Assembly (NCBI GenBank): GCA_020026355.1
Contig: JAHHQP010000007.1
Span: forward strand, 1-64,000
Reading direction: 5' to 3'
Length of the DNA stretch: 64,000 nt
DNA from: Bacteroidales bacterium
GTDB lineage: Bacteria > Bacteroidota > Bacteroidia > Bacteroidales > UBA932
In this document: piece after piece, positions 43,806 to 53,328 of the stretch
Position numbering within the stretch: the first letter of the stretch is position 1
How the letters are laid out: each line of letters starts with the position of its first letter
Notes under the pieces: model-generated
Seen by the model: only the letters and a program-made list of their open reading frames with translations
What the model was told of the DNA's origin: nothing
Databases searched by the model: none
Program-made: the position numbers and the translations under genes

Positions 43806-46800
43806 ATGAAGATATTGCTTTTGATGTTGGTCGCACTGTGCTTCTCCTTTTCTCCGGTTCAGGCCGCGGAAAAGGGGGCGCGGTGGATCGCTCCTGCGGA
43901 AATTCACAAGGCGAATACCTGGATGGTCTTCCGCAAGGATTTCAAGTTGGATGAAAAACCGGAGACTGCAGTGGCACGCATTGCTGTGGACAGCAAATAC
44001 TGGCTGTGGATCAACGGGGAAATGGTGGTGCGGGAGGGCGCTCTGAAGCGCGGCCCGAACCCTCAGGATACTTATTGTGATGAAGTGGATCTTGCTCCCT
44101 ACCTTGAAAAAGGAGAGAACAAGATCGCTTTGCTGGTATGGTATTTCGGAAAGGAGGGCTTCTCTCACAAGAGTTCCGGTACGGCCGGCCTTTTCTTCGA
44201 CCTTCCGTTGCCGCAGGGCAGGCTGGTCAGTGACAGCAGCTGGAAGTGCCGCATCCATCCGTCCTACCAGGATACGGAGGCTCCTTATCCGAACTTCCGA
44301 CTTCCGGAATCCAATATCCGTTTCGATGCCCGTCTGGATCTGGACGGCTGGCAGACGGCCGGAGAACTGGAGAAGCTGGGCTTCCGCAGAGCCCGGATCA
44401 TCGCCGGAGAAGGGCAGGCGCCTTACAACAAGCTGGTAAAGCGTCCGATTCCGCAGTGGAAGGATTTCGGGGTGACGGAATTCACGAAGACCGTACTCCA
44501 TGAAGGAGCGGTCGCCGATACCGTGGCGGCTTATCTGCCTTGCAATCTGCAGATGAATCCGATTCTTGAAGTGGACGATCCGGAAGGAGGAAAGCTGATT
44601 TCCATCTGGACGGACAATACCTATGCGGCAGGCGATATCAACCTGCGTGCGGAATACATCACGAAGCAGGGACAGCAGGAATATGAGTCTCTGGGATGGC
44701 TGAACGGCCATATCGTCTATTTCGTCATCCCGCATGGCGTGGAGGTGGAACGACTGGCTTACCGTCAGACCGGATATGATACGGAACTGACCGGAACCTT
44801 CCATTGCAGCGATGCCTTCGTCAACCGTTATTGGCAGAAAGCGCTGCGTACCCTCTATGTCAACATGAGAGATACTTTCTTCGATTGTCCGGAGCGGGAG
44901 CGTGCCCAGTGGTGGGGCGATGTCACCATCCTGATGGGAGAATGTTTCTATACGGCGGACGAAAGGACCCACGCGCTGATGAAGAAGGGGATCCATGAAC
45001 TCATCAACTGGCAGAAGAAGGATGGAAGCCTGTTCTCGCCGGTACCTGCGGGCAATTACAGTGATGAACTGCCGGGACAGATGCTGGCGAGCATCAGCTG
45101 GTATGGCTTCTGGAACTATTACATGAATACCGGTGACCGCCAGACCATCGAGGACGTCTATCCGGGAGTACGCCGGTATCTCGGACTCTGGAAACTGGAC
45201 GAGACCGGACTGACCTGCTTCCGTTCCGGTGGCTGGACCTGGGGAGACTGGGGCGACAACAAGGATGTCCGCCTGATCTTCGCCGGCTGGCATTATCTCG
45301 CGCTCAAGGGAGCGGAGCAGATGGCCTTGCTGTTAGGCAAGAAGGAAGATGCCGCAGGCTATCGTCAGACCATGGAAAGCATCAAGGTGGCCTACAACAA
45401 ATGCTGGAACGGCACGGCTTACCGTCATCCGGATTACAAGGAATGTACGGATGATCGTGTGCAGGCGCTTGCCGTCATTACCGGTATCGCCGGCCCGGAG
45501 AAATATCCGCAGATCCTGAAGGTGCTGAAGACTTGTTTCCATGCCAGTCCATACATGGAGAGATATGTGACCGAGGCCTTGTTCATGATGGGAGAAGGGC
45601 CATATGCGCTCCGGAGAATGAAGGAAAGATATGCACCGATGGTCAACCATCCGTTCTATACGACCTTGTTCGAAGGTTGGGATGTCGGACCGAACGGTTT
45701 CGGCGGAGGTACGGTCAACCATGCCTGGAGCGGTGGCGGCCTCATCACCATCGCGCAGCAGGTCTGCGGCATCGTGCCGGAAACTCCAGGTTGGAAGACT
45801 TTCCGGATCAGCCCGGATGTCAATGTCATCGACCATACGGACATCAGCATTCCGACCGCCTACGGCATGATCCGTTCCGAAGTCAGGTCTGAGCCGGAAC
45901 GCGTGCTGATGAAGGTGACGGTTCCTGAGGGTACGCAGGCTCGGGTCATTCTTCCGGGGGAAGGAACTGCTAAGGTTTATGTCAATGGGCACGAGCAACC
46001 GGTGCAGGACAGCTATGTGCTGGAAGCCGGAAGCTATGTCCTCGAGAAGCGCTTTGAACCTTCTTTCGCCGCCGGTAAGGGAACCTTCCTGCTGAACGGC
46101 CGTCCTTTCGTCGTCAAAGCCGCCGAACTGCATTATCCGCGAATCCCGAGAGAATATTGGGAACATCGCATCGAGATGTGCAAGGCTTTGGGAATGAACA
46201 CGATCTGCATGTATGTCTTCTGGAACTATCATGAGCAGCAGGAAGGAGTATTCGATTTCGAAGGCAACAGGGATATTGCCGAGTTCTGCCGTCTGGCACA
46301 GAAACACGGCATGTACGTCATTGTCCGTCCAGGTCCTTATGTCTGTGCGGAATGGGAGATGGGCGGTCTGCCTTGGTGGCTCCTGAAGAAGGAAGATGTG
46401 CAGCTCAGAACGCAGGATCCTTATTACATGGAACATGTGAAGACCTTCCTGAAGAAAGTCGGGGAGGAACTCGCACCTTTGCAGATCAGCAAAGGTGGAA
46501 ACATCATCATGGTCCAGGTGGAGAACGAATATGGCTCCTATGGGGTGGACAAGGCCTATGTTTCCGCTGTCCGTGATGCCGTGAGGGATGCCGGCTTCGA
46601 CAGCGTGCCGCTTTTCCAGTGCGACTGGAGTTCCAACTTCACGCTCAATGCACTGGATGACCTGCTCTGGACGGTGAATTTCGGTACCGGAGCGGATATC
46701 GACCAGCAGTTCAGACAGTTGAGGCAGCTTCGTCCGGAGACTCCGCTCATGTGCAGCGAATACTGGAGCGGCTGGTTCGATCATTGGGGACGCAAGCATG

Positions 46801-48320
46801 AAACCCGTCCTGCGGAGGCGATGGTCGCCGGTATTCGTGATATGCTGGAAAGGAACATCTCCTTCAGTCTCTACATGACGCACGGAGGAACGACCTTCGG
46901 ACATTGGGGAGGAGCGAACAATCCGCCGTTCTCCGCCATGTGTTCTTCTTATGACTATGATGCCCCGATCAGCGAATCCGGTCGGGTGACTCCTAAATAT
47001 CATCAGCTCAGGAAACTGCTTTCCAATTACGGACAGGGTCCTGAACTTCCGGAAATCCCTGCTGCCTTGCCGGTAGTGGCTGTACCGGAAATCAACTTCA
47101 CTTCAGCGGCTCCATTATTCTCGGATCTTCCGGAACCGGTCAGGTCCAAGGATATCCATCCGATGGAATATTTCGATCAGGGGTGGGGCAGCATCCTTTA
47201 CCGGACGAAACTGCCGTGCAAGGTCGAGGCCGGAACCGTATTGAAGATCACGGAACTCCATGATTGGGGGCAGGTCTTTGCGGACGGTAAGCTGCTGGCT
47301 CGTCTGGATCGCCGCAAGGGAGAATCCGAGGTCGTTCTGCCGGCGTTGAGAAAAGGAACCCGCCTGGATATCCTTGTGGAAGCGATGGGACGTGTCAATT
47401 TCGACAAATCCATCCATGACCGCAAGGGAATCACGGAGAAAGTGGAACTCCTTTCGGGAGAAAAGCCGCTACGTCTGGAAAACTGGAAGGTCTACGATTT
47501 CCCGGTCGATCCGGACTTCGTGGCCGCCCGCAAGTACAGAACCGTGAAGAAGACCGTCGAGGGACCAGCCTGGTGGAAGGCCAGCTTCCAGCTCGAGAAA
47601 GTCGGGGATACTTTCCTCGATATGGGTAACTGGGGCAAAGGACTGGTCTGGGTCAATGGACATGAAATCGGCCGTTTCTGGAAGATCGGTCCGCAGCAGA
47701 CGCTCTTCGTGCCGGGCTGCTGGCTGAAGGAAGGCTGCAATGAAATCCAGATTCTGGACCTGATGGGACCGGAAACTCCTTCCGTCAGAGGACTGGAGCA
47801 GCCGGTGCTGGATGCTTTGCGACTGGAGGAAACGAAGGATTGGAAGCAGCTCAGCGTGGAACTCAGCTCCGAGCGACCGGTCCATGCAGGAAGTCTCGCC
47901 GCACAGGGGGGCTGGCAGGAAGTTTGCTTCGCTACGCCTGCTGAAGGACGTTATTTCTGCCTGGAGGCGTTGTCTCTTCAGAGGCAAGGAGAGGCTGCGG
48001 CCATCGCCGAATTCGATATCTTAGGTCCGGACGGACGCCCGGTTTCCAGAGAAAACTGGAAGATCGCCTATGTGGACAGTCAGGATCTGGAGAGCGGCAA
48101 TTATTCGGCCGAGAAGATCTTCGACCTGCAGGAAAGCACGTTCTGGAGTGCAGAGCCGGGAACGGACTGCCCTCATCAGCTGGTCATCGAACTGGAAAGC
48201 AACATCGCTATCACCGGTTTCCGTTATCTGCCACGGGCAGAGACCGGTTTCCCTGGCATGATCAAGGATTACAAGGTCTATGTCAGACAATATGATTTCA
48301 ATTATTCCGCAAAAAAATGA
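43806..48320 (+). CDS. GH78 alpha-L-rhamnosidase / GH35 beta-galactosidase fusion
   Basis: A 1504-residue periplasmic enzyme (signal peptide cleaved after VQA). Residues 20-755 are a GH78 rhamnosidase. Asp360, Glu365 and Asp372 in DCPERERAQWWGD have the spacing of Asp567/Glu572/Asp579 of Bacillus GL1 RhaB, and Glu623 in LFEGWDV fits the fourth residue. Residues 760-1090 are a GH35 beta-galactosidase, with the acid/base Glu908 in VENEYGSYG and the nucleophile Glu985 in CSEYWSGWFD. The rest holds beta-sandwich domains, the last discoidin-like. The frame is open throughout, so it is a true fusion. It follows rhaD by 16 bases, so rhamnose release and catabolism are co-expressed. Confidence 0.88.
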   Translation: MKILLLMLVALCFSFSPVQAAEKGARWIAPAEIHKANTWMVFRKDFKLDEKPETAVARIAVDSKYWLWINGEMVVREGALKRGPNPQDTYCDEVDLAPYLEKGENKIALLVWYFGKEGFSHKSSGTAGLFFDLPLPQGRLVSDSSWKCRIHPSYQDTEAPYPNFRLPESNIRFDARLDLDGWQTAGELEKLGFRRARIIAGEGQAPYNKLVKRPIPQWKDFGVTEFTKTVLHEGAVADTVAAYLPCNLQMNPILEVDDPEGGKLISIWTDNTYAAGDINLRAEYITKQGQQEYESLGWLNGHIVYFVIPHGVEVERLAYRQTGYDTELTGTFHCSDAFVNRYWQKALRTLYVNMRDTFFDCPERERAQWWGDVTILMGECFYTADERTHALMKKGIHELINWQKKDGSLFSPVPAGNYSDELPGQMLASISWYGFWNYYMNTGDRQTIEDVYPGVRRYLGLWKLDETGLTCFRSGGWTWGDWGDNKDVRLIFAGWHYLALKGAEQMALLLGKKEDAAGYRQTMESIKVAYNKCWNGTAYRHPDYKECTDDRVQALAVITGIAGPEKYPQILKVLKTCFHASPYMERYVTEALFMMGEGPYALRRMKERYAPMVNHPFYTTLFEGWDVGPNGFGGGTVNHAWSGGGLITIAQQVCGIVPETPGWKTFRISPDVNVIDHTDISIPTAYGMIRSEVRSEPERVLMKVTVPEGTQARVILPGEGTAKVYVNGHEQPVQDSYVLEAGSYVLEKRFEPSFAAGKGTFLLNGRPFVVKAAELHYPRIPREYWEHRIEMCKALGMNTICMYVFWNYHEQQEGVFDFEGNRDIAEFCRLAQKHGMYVIVRPGPYVCAEWEMGGLPWWLLKKEDVQLRTQDPYYMEHVKTFLKKVGEELAPLQISKGGNIIMVQVENEYGSYGVDKAYVSAVRDAVRDAGFDSVPLFQCDWSSNFTLNALDDLLWTVNFGTGADIDQQFRQLRQLRPETPLMCSEYWSGWFDHWGRKHETRPAEAMVAGIRDMLERNISFSLYMTHGGTTFGHWGGANNPPFSAMCSSYDYDAPISESGRVTPKYHQLRKLLSNYGQGPELPEIPAALPVVAVPEINFTSAAPLFSDLPEPVRSKDIHPMEYFDQGWGSILYRTKLPCKVEAGTVLKITELHDWGQVFADGKLLARLDRRKGESEVVLPALRKGTRLDILVEAMGRVNFDKSIHDRKGITEKVELLSGEKPLRLENWKVYDFPVDPDFVAARKYRTVKKTVEGPAWWKASFQLEKVGDTFLDMGNWGKGLVWVNGHEIGRFWKIGPQQTLFVPGCWLKEGCNEIQILDLMGPETPSVRGLEQPVLDALRLEETKDWKQLSVELSSERPVHAGSLAAQGGWQEVCFATPAEGRYFCLEALSLQRQGEAAAIAEFDILGPDGRPVSRENWKIAYVDSQDLESGNYSAEKIFDLQESTFWSAEPGTDCPHQLVIELESNIAITGFRYLPRAETGFPGMIKDYKVYVRQYDFNYSAKK

Positions 48321-49972
48321 TGCACATGAAGAAAATGATACTCATCACCATGCTCCTGCTTGCAGGCATGGGTACAAGTCTGGCGGAAGGCAGGATTCAT
48401 ATTCTGCCTTTCCCTCAGCAGGTCGAGGAAGGAGATGGTGACTACTGCACCTCTTCTGAGGTGCTCAAGGTCGCAGCCGTGAAGGAATTCAAGGCAGAAC
48501 TCGGACTGTTCAAGCAGCAGCTGAAGGACGATCGGCAGATCAAGGTCTCACGCACCTGCATGAAGAAGGCCGACGTCCGTGTGGTCAAGGCCGTGGTTCC
48601 ATTGGCCGGCAGGGATGGATCCTATAGGATCCGGATCGATGGAGCGGGCGTCCTGGTCGAGGCATACGAGGCTTCCGGCGCTTTCTATGGGCTGCAATCA
48701 TTGGCCCAGATGGTCCGTAAGGAAGAGGGTAGGCTGGTGTTCCCGCAATGTCGGATCGAGGATTGGCCGATGCTCTCCTGGCGCTCGTTCATGCTCGATG
48801 AAGGACGTTCTTTCAAGGGTATGGAAGTCGTCAAGCAGCTGATGGACGATATGGCTCGACTGAAGATGAATGTATTTCAATGGCATCTGACCGACGATCA
48901 GGGCTGGAGGATCGAGATCAGGAAATATCCACGTCTGACTGAAATCGGTTCTAAAAGGGACTCCACGCAGATCGGCTGGTACGAGTGGGATACTTACGAC
49001 GGTGTTCCTCACGAGGGTTTCTATACCCGCAGGCAGATCCGCGAGATCCTGGACTATGCCGCAGCCCGTCATATCACGGTCGTTCCGGAAATCGAGATGC
49101 CGGGACACAGTGCGGCGGCAGTGGCGGCCTATCCTTGGCTCAGCGCGGCCGGCAAGGAGATCAAGGTCCCTTGCAAGTTCGGCGTGCAGTACAATGTCTT
49201 CAATCCTGCCGATCCGAAGGTGCTGGCTTTCCTGAAGGATGTGCTGGATGAGGTCATGGATCTTTTCCCGTCCCAGGTCGTGCATATCGGCGGTGATGAG
49301 GTGCGCTATGACGAGTGGAAGAATTCACCGATGGTCCAGGAGTTCATCCGTGAGCATGAGCTGGGTTCTCCGGCAGGGCTGCAGGTCTGGTTCACCAACC
49401 ACATGGCCGCTTATATCGAGAGCAAAGGTCATCGGATGATGGGCTGGAACGACATCACGGGAGAACAGCTCCATGATTTCCAGACTGAAACTTCCGAGGT
49501 CAAGGTCAGTCTCTCACCGGAGGCGATCGTTCAGTTCTGGTCGGGCGATTATTCGAAGATGGCCCGTTCTGCGGAAAGAGGAAACGACATCGTAAATTCC
49601 TTCAATGAATATACCTATCTGGATTACAGCTACGAGTATGATCCGGTGCAGGCGACCTACAACTGGAAACCGATTTCCTTGAAGAAGGCTTATCTTTTCA
49701 ATCCGGTGCCGGAGGATTTCCCGGAACAGCTGAAATCCAGCATCATCGGCTCCGGTTGCCAGATGTGGGGAGAATGGATCCCGACGGTCGAGAAGATGAA
49801 TTATCAGGTCTATCCGAGGATCGCGGCTTATGCAGAGGCATTCTGGCTTCCTGCCGGCAAGAAGGATTACGACCGTTTCAAGGAGAATCTTCAACCTTTT
49901 CTTAAGCATTGGGAAAAGCATCCTGTACCATCACAGAAAAATTCTGACAGTTGCACCTGCAGGCAGGAGTAA
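48317..49972 (+). CDS. GH20 beta-N-acetylhexosaminidase
   Basis: Removes terminal beta-linked GlcNAc or GalNAc. The 551-residue protein has a signal peptide (MILITMLLLAGMGTSLA), a GH20b N-terminal domain and the (beta/alpha)8 barrel with WHLTDDQGWRIEI, MPGHSAA and the catalytic Asp327-Glu328 in HIGGDEVRYDEW. Its ATG overlaps the upstream stop (ATGA); a later Met at 48326 is an alternative. Last gene of the rha operon as I read it. Confidence 0.92.
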   Translation: MMHMKKMILITMLLLAGMGTSLAEGRIHILPFPQQVEEGDGDYCTSSEVLKVAAVKEFKAELGLFKQQLKDDRQIKVSRTCMKKADVRVVKAVVPLAGRDGSYRIRIDGAGVLVEAYEASGAFYGLQSLAQMVRKEEGRLVFPQCRIEDWPMLSWRSFMLDEGRSFKGMEVVKQLMDDMARLKMNVFQWHLTDDQGWRIEIRKYPRLTEIGSKRDSTQIGWYEWDTYDGVPHEGFYTRRQIREILDYAAARHITVVPEIEMPGHSAAAVAAYPWLSAAGKEIKVPCKFGVQYNVFNPADPKVLAFLKDVLDEVMDLFPSQVVHIGGDEVRYDEWKNSPMVQEFIREHELGSPAGLQVWFTNHMAAYIESKGHRMMGWNDITGEQLHDFQTETSEVKVSLSPEAIVQFWSGDYSKMARSAERGNDIVNSFNEYTYLDYSYEYDPVQATYNWKPISLKKAYLFNPVPEDFPEQLKSSIIGSGCQMWGEWIPTVEKMNYQVYPRIAAYAEAFWLPAGKKDYDRFKENLQPFLKHWEKHPVPSQKNSDSCTCRQE

Positions 49973-49982
49973 CTGTCAGAAT
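49941..49982. terminator. Shared hairpin between the two convergent GH20 genes
   Basis: ATTCTGACAGTT (49941-49952) pairs with AACTGTCAGAAT (49971-49982). The left arm lies in the last codons of the plus-strand gene. On the minus strand the stem runs into TTTT, making it a better terminator for the SusCD locus. Confidence 0.65.
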
Positions 49983-50014
49983 CAATCTCATGATATTGAT
50001 CTATCCCTTTATCT

Positions 50015-51634
50015 TCATCGGCTTTCCTCAGTTCCGCCGACATAGATTCCCCTGTCTTTCCAGATCTGGTAGAGCGGATACATCCTTCTGGTGAAATCCT
50101 GATAATCCTTCAATTCTTTCTTGGTCCATCCGGTTTCGGCGTAGACAGCGATGAGCGGGAACATATGGTCGAAACTTTCATCTACTGTCGTGTCGAACTC
50201 AGACCAGCACTCGACGCCGATTCCGATGATCTGCTTGCGCTGTGAGAGATCGATGCTCTCCGGCACGATGTCGATCTTGTAGGCGGTCGGCAGAATCGTG
50301 TTGAAATAGAGTCCGTCCGTATGAGAGTAGAGGGCTTTCAGACCGTTGTTGAGGATGAAGTTCAGCTCGGTCATCGGGCCGGTCCAGTACTGCATGACGC
50401 TTTCTTTACCGACCTTGATCGGAATGCTGCTGCTTTCTCCGGATTTCCCGATGGCTTCACTCCAGCACATCAGTTTCTTTCCCTTGGTTTCGAGGTAGGC
50501 TGAGATTTCATTATAGAAATGTCTTTCCAGTTCCCAGTCCTCTGAGATGCCGAGTCTGGATTTCATGTCCTGGATTCCTTTTGAATCCTTCCAATGGTCG
50601 CCGTGGATCTCGTCACCACCGCAATGGATGTATTCGCCTGGGAAAAGAGCGGCTGCTTCGTCCAGTACCTCATGGATGAATTTCATGGTTTCCGGTTTGG
50701 AGATGTCCATGATCTCGTCGAAGACACCGAGGCGGCATTCCACTTCACGCTCCTTTCCTGTCGTTCCGAGATAAGGGTAGCAGGCGATGGAAGCGGAGCA
50801 ATGGGTAAGGATCTCGATTTCCGGGATGATGGTGATGTGCAGCTTCTCCGCATAGGCGATGATTTCCTTCACTTCCTCCTGGGTGTAATGTCCTTCATGA
50901 GGAACATTGTGGAATTCACTGCTGTTCCAATAGTAATCCTTGCCGGTCTTCGGTCTTTTCGAACCTTTCTCGGCAAGAAGCGGGTAGTTCTTGATCTCGA
51001 GACGCCAGCCTTGGTCTTCCGTAAGATGCCAATGGAATTTGTTGTACTTGAGTCTTGCCATCTCGTAGAGCAGTTTCTTGACCGCGTCTTTACCTTTGAA
51101 GTAGCGGCCTTCATCCAGCATGAGGGATCGCCAGGAGTGAGTAGGGTAGTCGGAAATCATGGCTATCCGTATGGATGCTCCGTCCTTTCCGGAACTGATG
51201 GCTTGCCTCAGGGTCTGGATGCCGTAGAAGATACCGATCTTGTCCGGTGCCGTGACGGTGACTTGGCTGGAAGTCATGTTGATCTTGTAACCTCCTTCAG
51301 CTTTAACCTTCATGGATGGATCCATCTGCAGGACAATGACGGCATCCTGTGTCTTTTCCTGGAGGACAGGAGTCATCTTGTGGTCGGTTTCCAGCGCTTC
51401 CTTCAGGACGCCGAGCTCTTCTTCAAGTCCGCCTTCCTGAGCGATTTTCACAGCGGCATCCAAAGTGATGCTGCCTTTACCGTAAGAGATGAATTGTGGC
51501 TTAGGTACAATTCTGAAATCCTCAGGAACGTTCTGTTTCTGAGGATCATCAGTGTTACCATCGGCAGATTTGCTGCAGCTCAGCAGAACCACGGACAAAC
51601 CTGCCATGAGTAGTGTCAAATTTATTTTCTTCAT
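50015..51634 (-). CDS. GH20 beta-hexosaminidase lipoprotein
   Basis: A 539-residue lipoprotein (lipobox VLLSC). The GH20 barrel has FHWHLTEDQGWRLEI, IIPEIEILTHCSASI and the catalytic pair in YIHCGGDEIHGDHW. Lipid anchoring suggests it works on the cell surface or inner face of the outer membrane, whereas the other GH20 (48317) looks soluble. It starts 16 bases after susD and is the last gene of the locus. Confidence 0.92.
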   Translation of the reverse strand: MKKINLTLLMAGLSVVLLSCSKSADGNTDDPQKQNVPEDFRIVPKPQFISYGKGSITLDAAVKIAQEGGLEEELGVLKEALETDHKMTPVLQEKTQDAVIVLQMDPSMKVKAEGGYKINMTSSQVTVTAPDKIGIFYGIQTLRQAISSGKDGASIRIAMISDYPTHSWRSLMLDEGRYFKGKDAVKKLLYEMARLKYNKFHWHLTEDQGWRLEIKNYPLLAEKGSKRPKTGKDYYWNSSEFHNVPHEGHYTQEEVKEIIAYAEKLHITIIPEIEILTHCSASIACYPYLGTTGKEREVECRLGVFDEIMDISKPETMKFIHEVLDEAAALFPGEYIHCGGDEIHGDHWKDSKGIQDMKSRLGISEDWELERHFYNEISAYLETKGKKLMCWSEAIGKSGESSSIPIKVGKESVMQYWTGPMTELNFILNNGLKALYSHTDGLYFNTILPTAYKIDIVPESIDLSQRKQIIGIGVECWSEFDTTVDESFDHMFPLIAVYAETGWTKKELKDYQDFTRRMYPLYQIWKDRGIYVGGTEESR

Positions 51635-51650
51635 TATTCTTGATTTGGGT

Positions 51651-53324
51651 TTACCAACCTGGATTCTGCTTGATCGCTCCGTTGGTCATGCTGATCTGTT
51701 TCAGCGGAAGCGGTGCAAGGTAGTCTCTGGATGGACGGAATCTTCTGTCTTGCTCGACGATGACGAATCCGTTTTCATCCAGCATCGGCTTGAGTGAGGC
51801 ATTCTCTTCAGCATAAGGAGCGAATTTCACACCCTTGAGCGGCATTGCCATTTCTTTCTCAGCGGTCTTCCATCTGCGGAGGTCATCATATCTGCTCATT
51901 TCGAAGCAGAGCTCGATGGTACGTTCACGGCGGATTTCTTCACGCATGTCCAGTTCGTTCTCGTTCACGAAAGCATTGGTCAGCGGAGGCATTCCGGCAC
52001 GCTTGCGGATTTTGTTGATGGTCATGTCCAGATCAGCATCGCTGATGCTGCCGGTCAGTTCGTAAGTAGCTTCGGCATAGATGAGCAGCACTTCAGCATA
52101 ACGGATGAGATGTGCATTGAAATAAGAACCTTTGGAAGAAACGTCCGGTTGTTCGCTCAGGTATTTATATACGCGGTATCCGGTCTTGGTAGAGTGGATG
52201 CCGGTGAAGCTGACAGGACATTCTTCAAATTTTCCATTCGTGTTCAAATATACGTATTTTTTTCCAGGTACCTGAAGGATGCAGGTCATTCTAGGGTCAC
52301 GGTCCTCATATTCTGAAGTAACCTTGTCGTAACCTTTGAAACAGGAATTCTGGTTGGTGATCGGGAGGCCGTTCTTATCAAGGAACATGTCCGCGAATTT
52401 CTTGGTTGCTCCACCGAGGTAGCCGGCGCTGGCCAGACGGGTGATCGGATGGGTCGTCGCATTGCCGACATCTTTGCCGTACTGTCTGTCCAGGATGGTT
52501 TCGCAAGTGTTGTCACCTGGCTCCAGGAATAATCTGCGGTAAGCGTCGGTTCCGTATTCAGAACCATACCAGATATCATATTCTCCGCCGTCGATCACTT
52601 CCTTGGCCTGTTTCTTGGCCTCTCCGATCAGGTCGAGTCCGTCAGGACGAGTGTTGTGGTTCTGAGCCCATGTACCTGCGAACAGGGCGACACGCGCCTT
52701 GAAAGCTTTTGCGGCACCGAGGGTGATCCTGCCGGTTTCTTCCTGTTTCAGTTCTTTCTTTCTGGGCAGATACTTCATGGCGGAATCAAGATCCGCGAGG
52801 ATGGCGTTCTCGACTTGCGTTCTCGGTGTGCGTTCACCGAAGAGTTCAGGGGAGTTGACGTCCAGCACTTTGTTGACCAGCGGAATCGCTCCGAAGCGTT
52901 TGTACATCCTGAAGTTGACATAAGCTCTGAAGAAGAGGGCTTCACCTTTGTATCTGAGGATGGACTTGTCCGTCGTCTTCATATCCTGCGCATGCTGGAG
53001 AAGAATGTTGATCTGGCGGAGTTCAGCATATCCTTCATTCCAGACCGCATCGTTTTCGGATGGCAGCCAACGTCCGTTGCTGACATTGTTGAATCCGAAA
53101 TATGAAGTGGCCAGATCAGCTTTCATATCATATTCGGCCAGATTCTCGGGACCGTGGAAAGAGTCCAGGTAGTGATAGAATTCATTGGCTGCCAGACGGT
53201 AGTCATTCGCTGTCTGCCAGAAGTCCTTGTCTGAGTATTTGTCTTCCGGCACCAGGTCCATGCTTTGGCAGGAAACCATCAGCAGACCGCAGGCCATGCC
53301 ATATATCAATTTAGAAAGTTTCAT
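51651..53324 (-). CDS. SusD/RagB-family glycan-binding lipoprotein
   Basis: A 557-residue surface lipoprotein (signal ending LLMVSC). It has the SusD N-terminal DLVPEDKYSDKDFWQTANDYRLAANEFYHY, TPR-like helices (ALFFRAYVNFRMYKRFG) and the C-terminal YAEVLLIYAEATYELTG plus EIRRERTIELCFEMSRYDDLRRWK signature. It caps the SusC transporter encoded four bases upstream. Confidence 0.95.
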   Translation of the reverse strand: MKLSKLIYGMACGLLMVSCQSMDLVPEDKYSDKDFWQTANDYRLAANEFYHYLDSFHGPENLAEYDMKADLATSYFGFNNVSNGRWLPSENDAVWNEGYAELRQINILLQHAQDMKTTDKSILRYKGEALFFRAYVNFRMYKRFGAIPLVNKVLDVNSPELFGERTPRTQVENAILADLDSAMKYLPRKKELKQEETGRITLGAAKAFKARVALFAGTWAQNHNTRPDGLDLIGEAKKQAKEVIDGGEYDIWYGSEYGTDAYRRLFLEPGDNTCETILDRQYGKDVGNATTHPITRLASAGYLGGATKKFADMFLDKNGLPITNQNSCFKGYDKVTSEYEDRDPRMTCILQVPGKKYVYLNTNGKFEECPVSFTGIHSTKTGYRVYKYLSEQPDVSSKGSYFNAHLIRYAEVLLIYAEATYELTGSISDADLDMTINKIRKRAGMPPLTNAFVNENELDMREEIRRERTIELCFEMSRYDDLRRWKTAEKEMAMPLKGVKFAPYAEENASLKPMLDENGFVIVEQDRRFRPSRDYLAPLPLKQISMTNGAIKQNPGW

Positions 53325-53328
53325 GTTT

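Noticed and set aside
45333..47003. A 556-residue minus-strand frame inside the GH78-GH35 gene
   Set aside because: Catalytic motifs of both glycosidase domains lie on the plus strand and the reverse frame has no family features.
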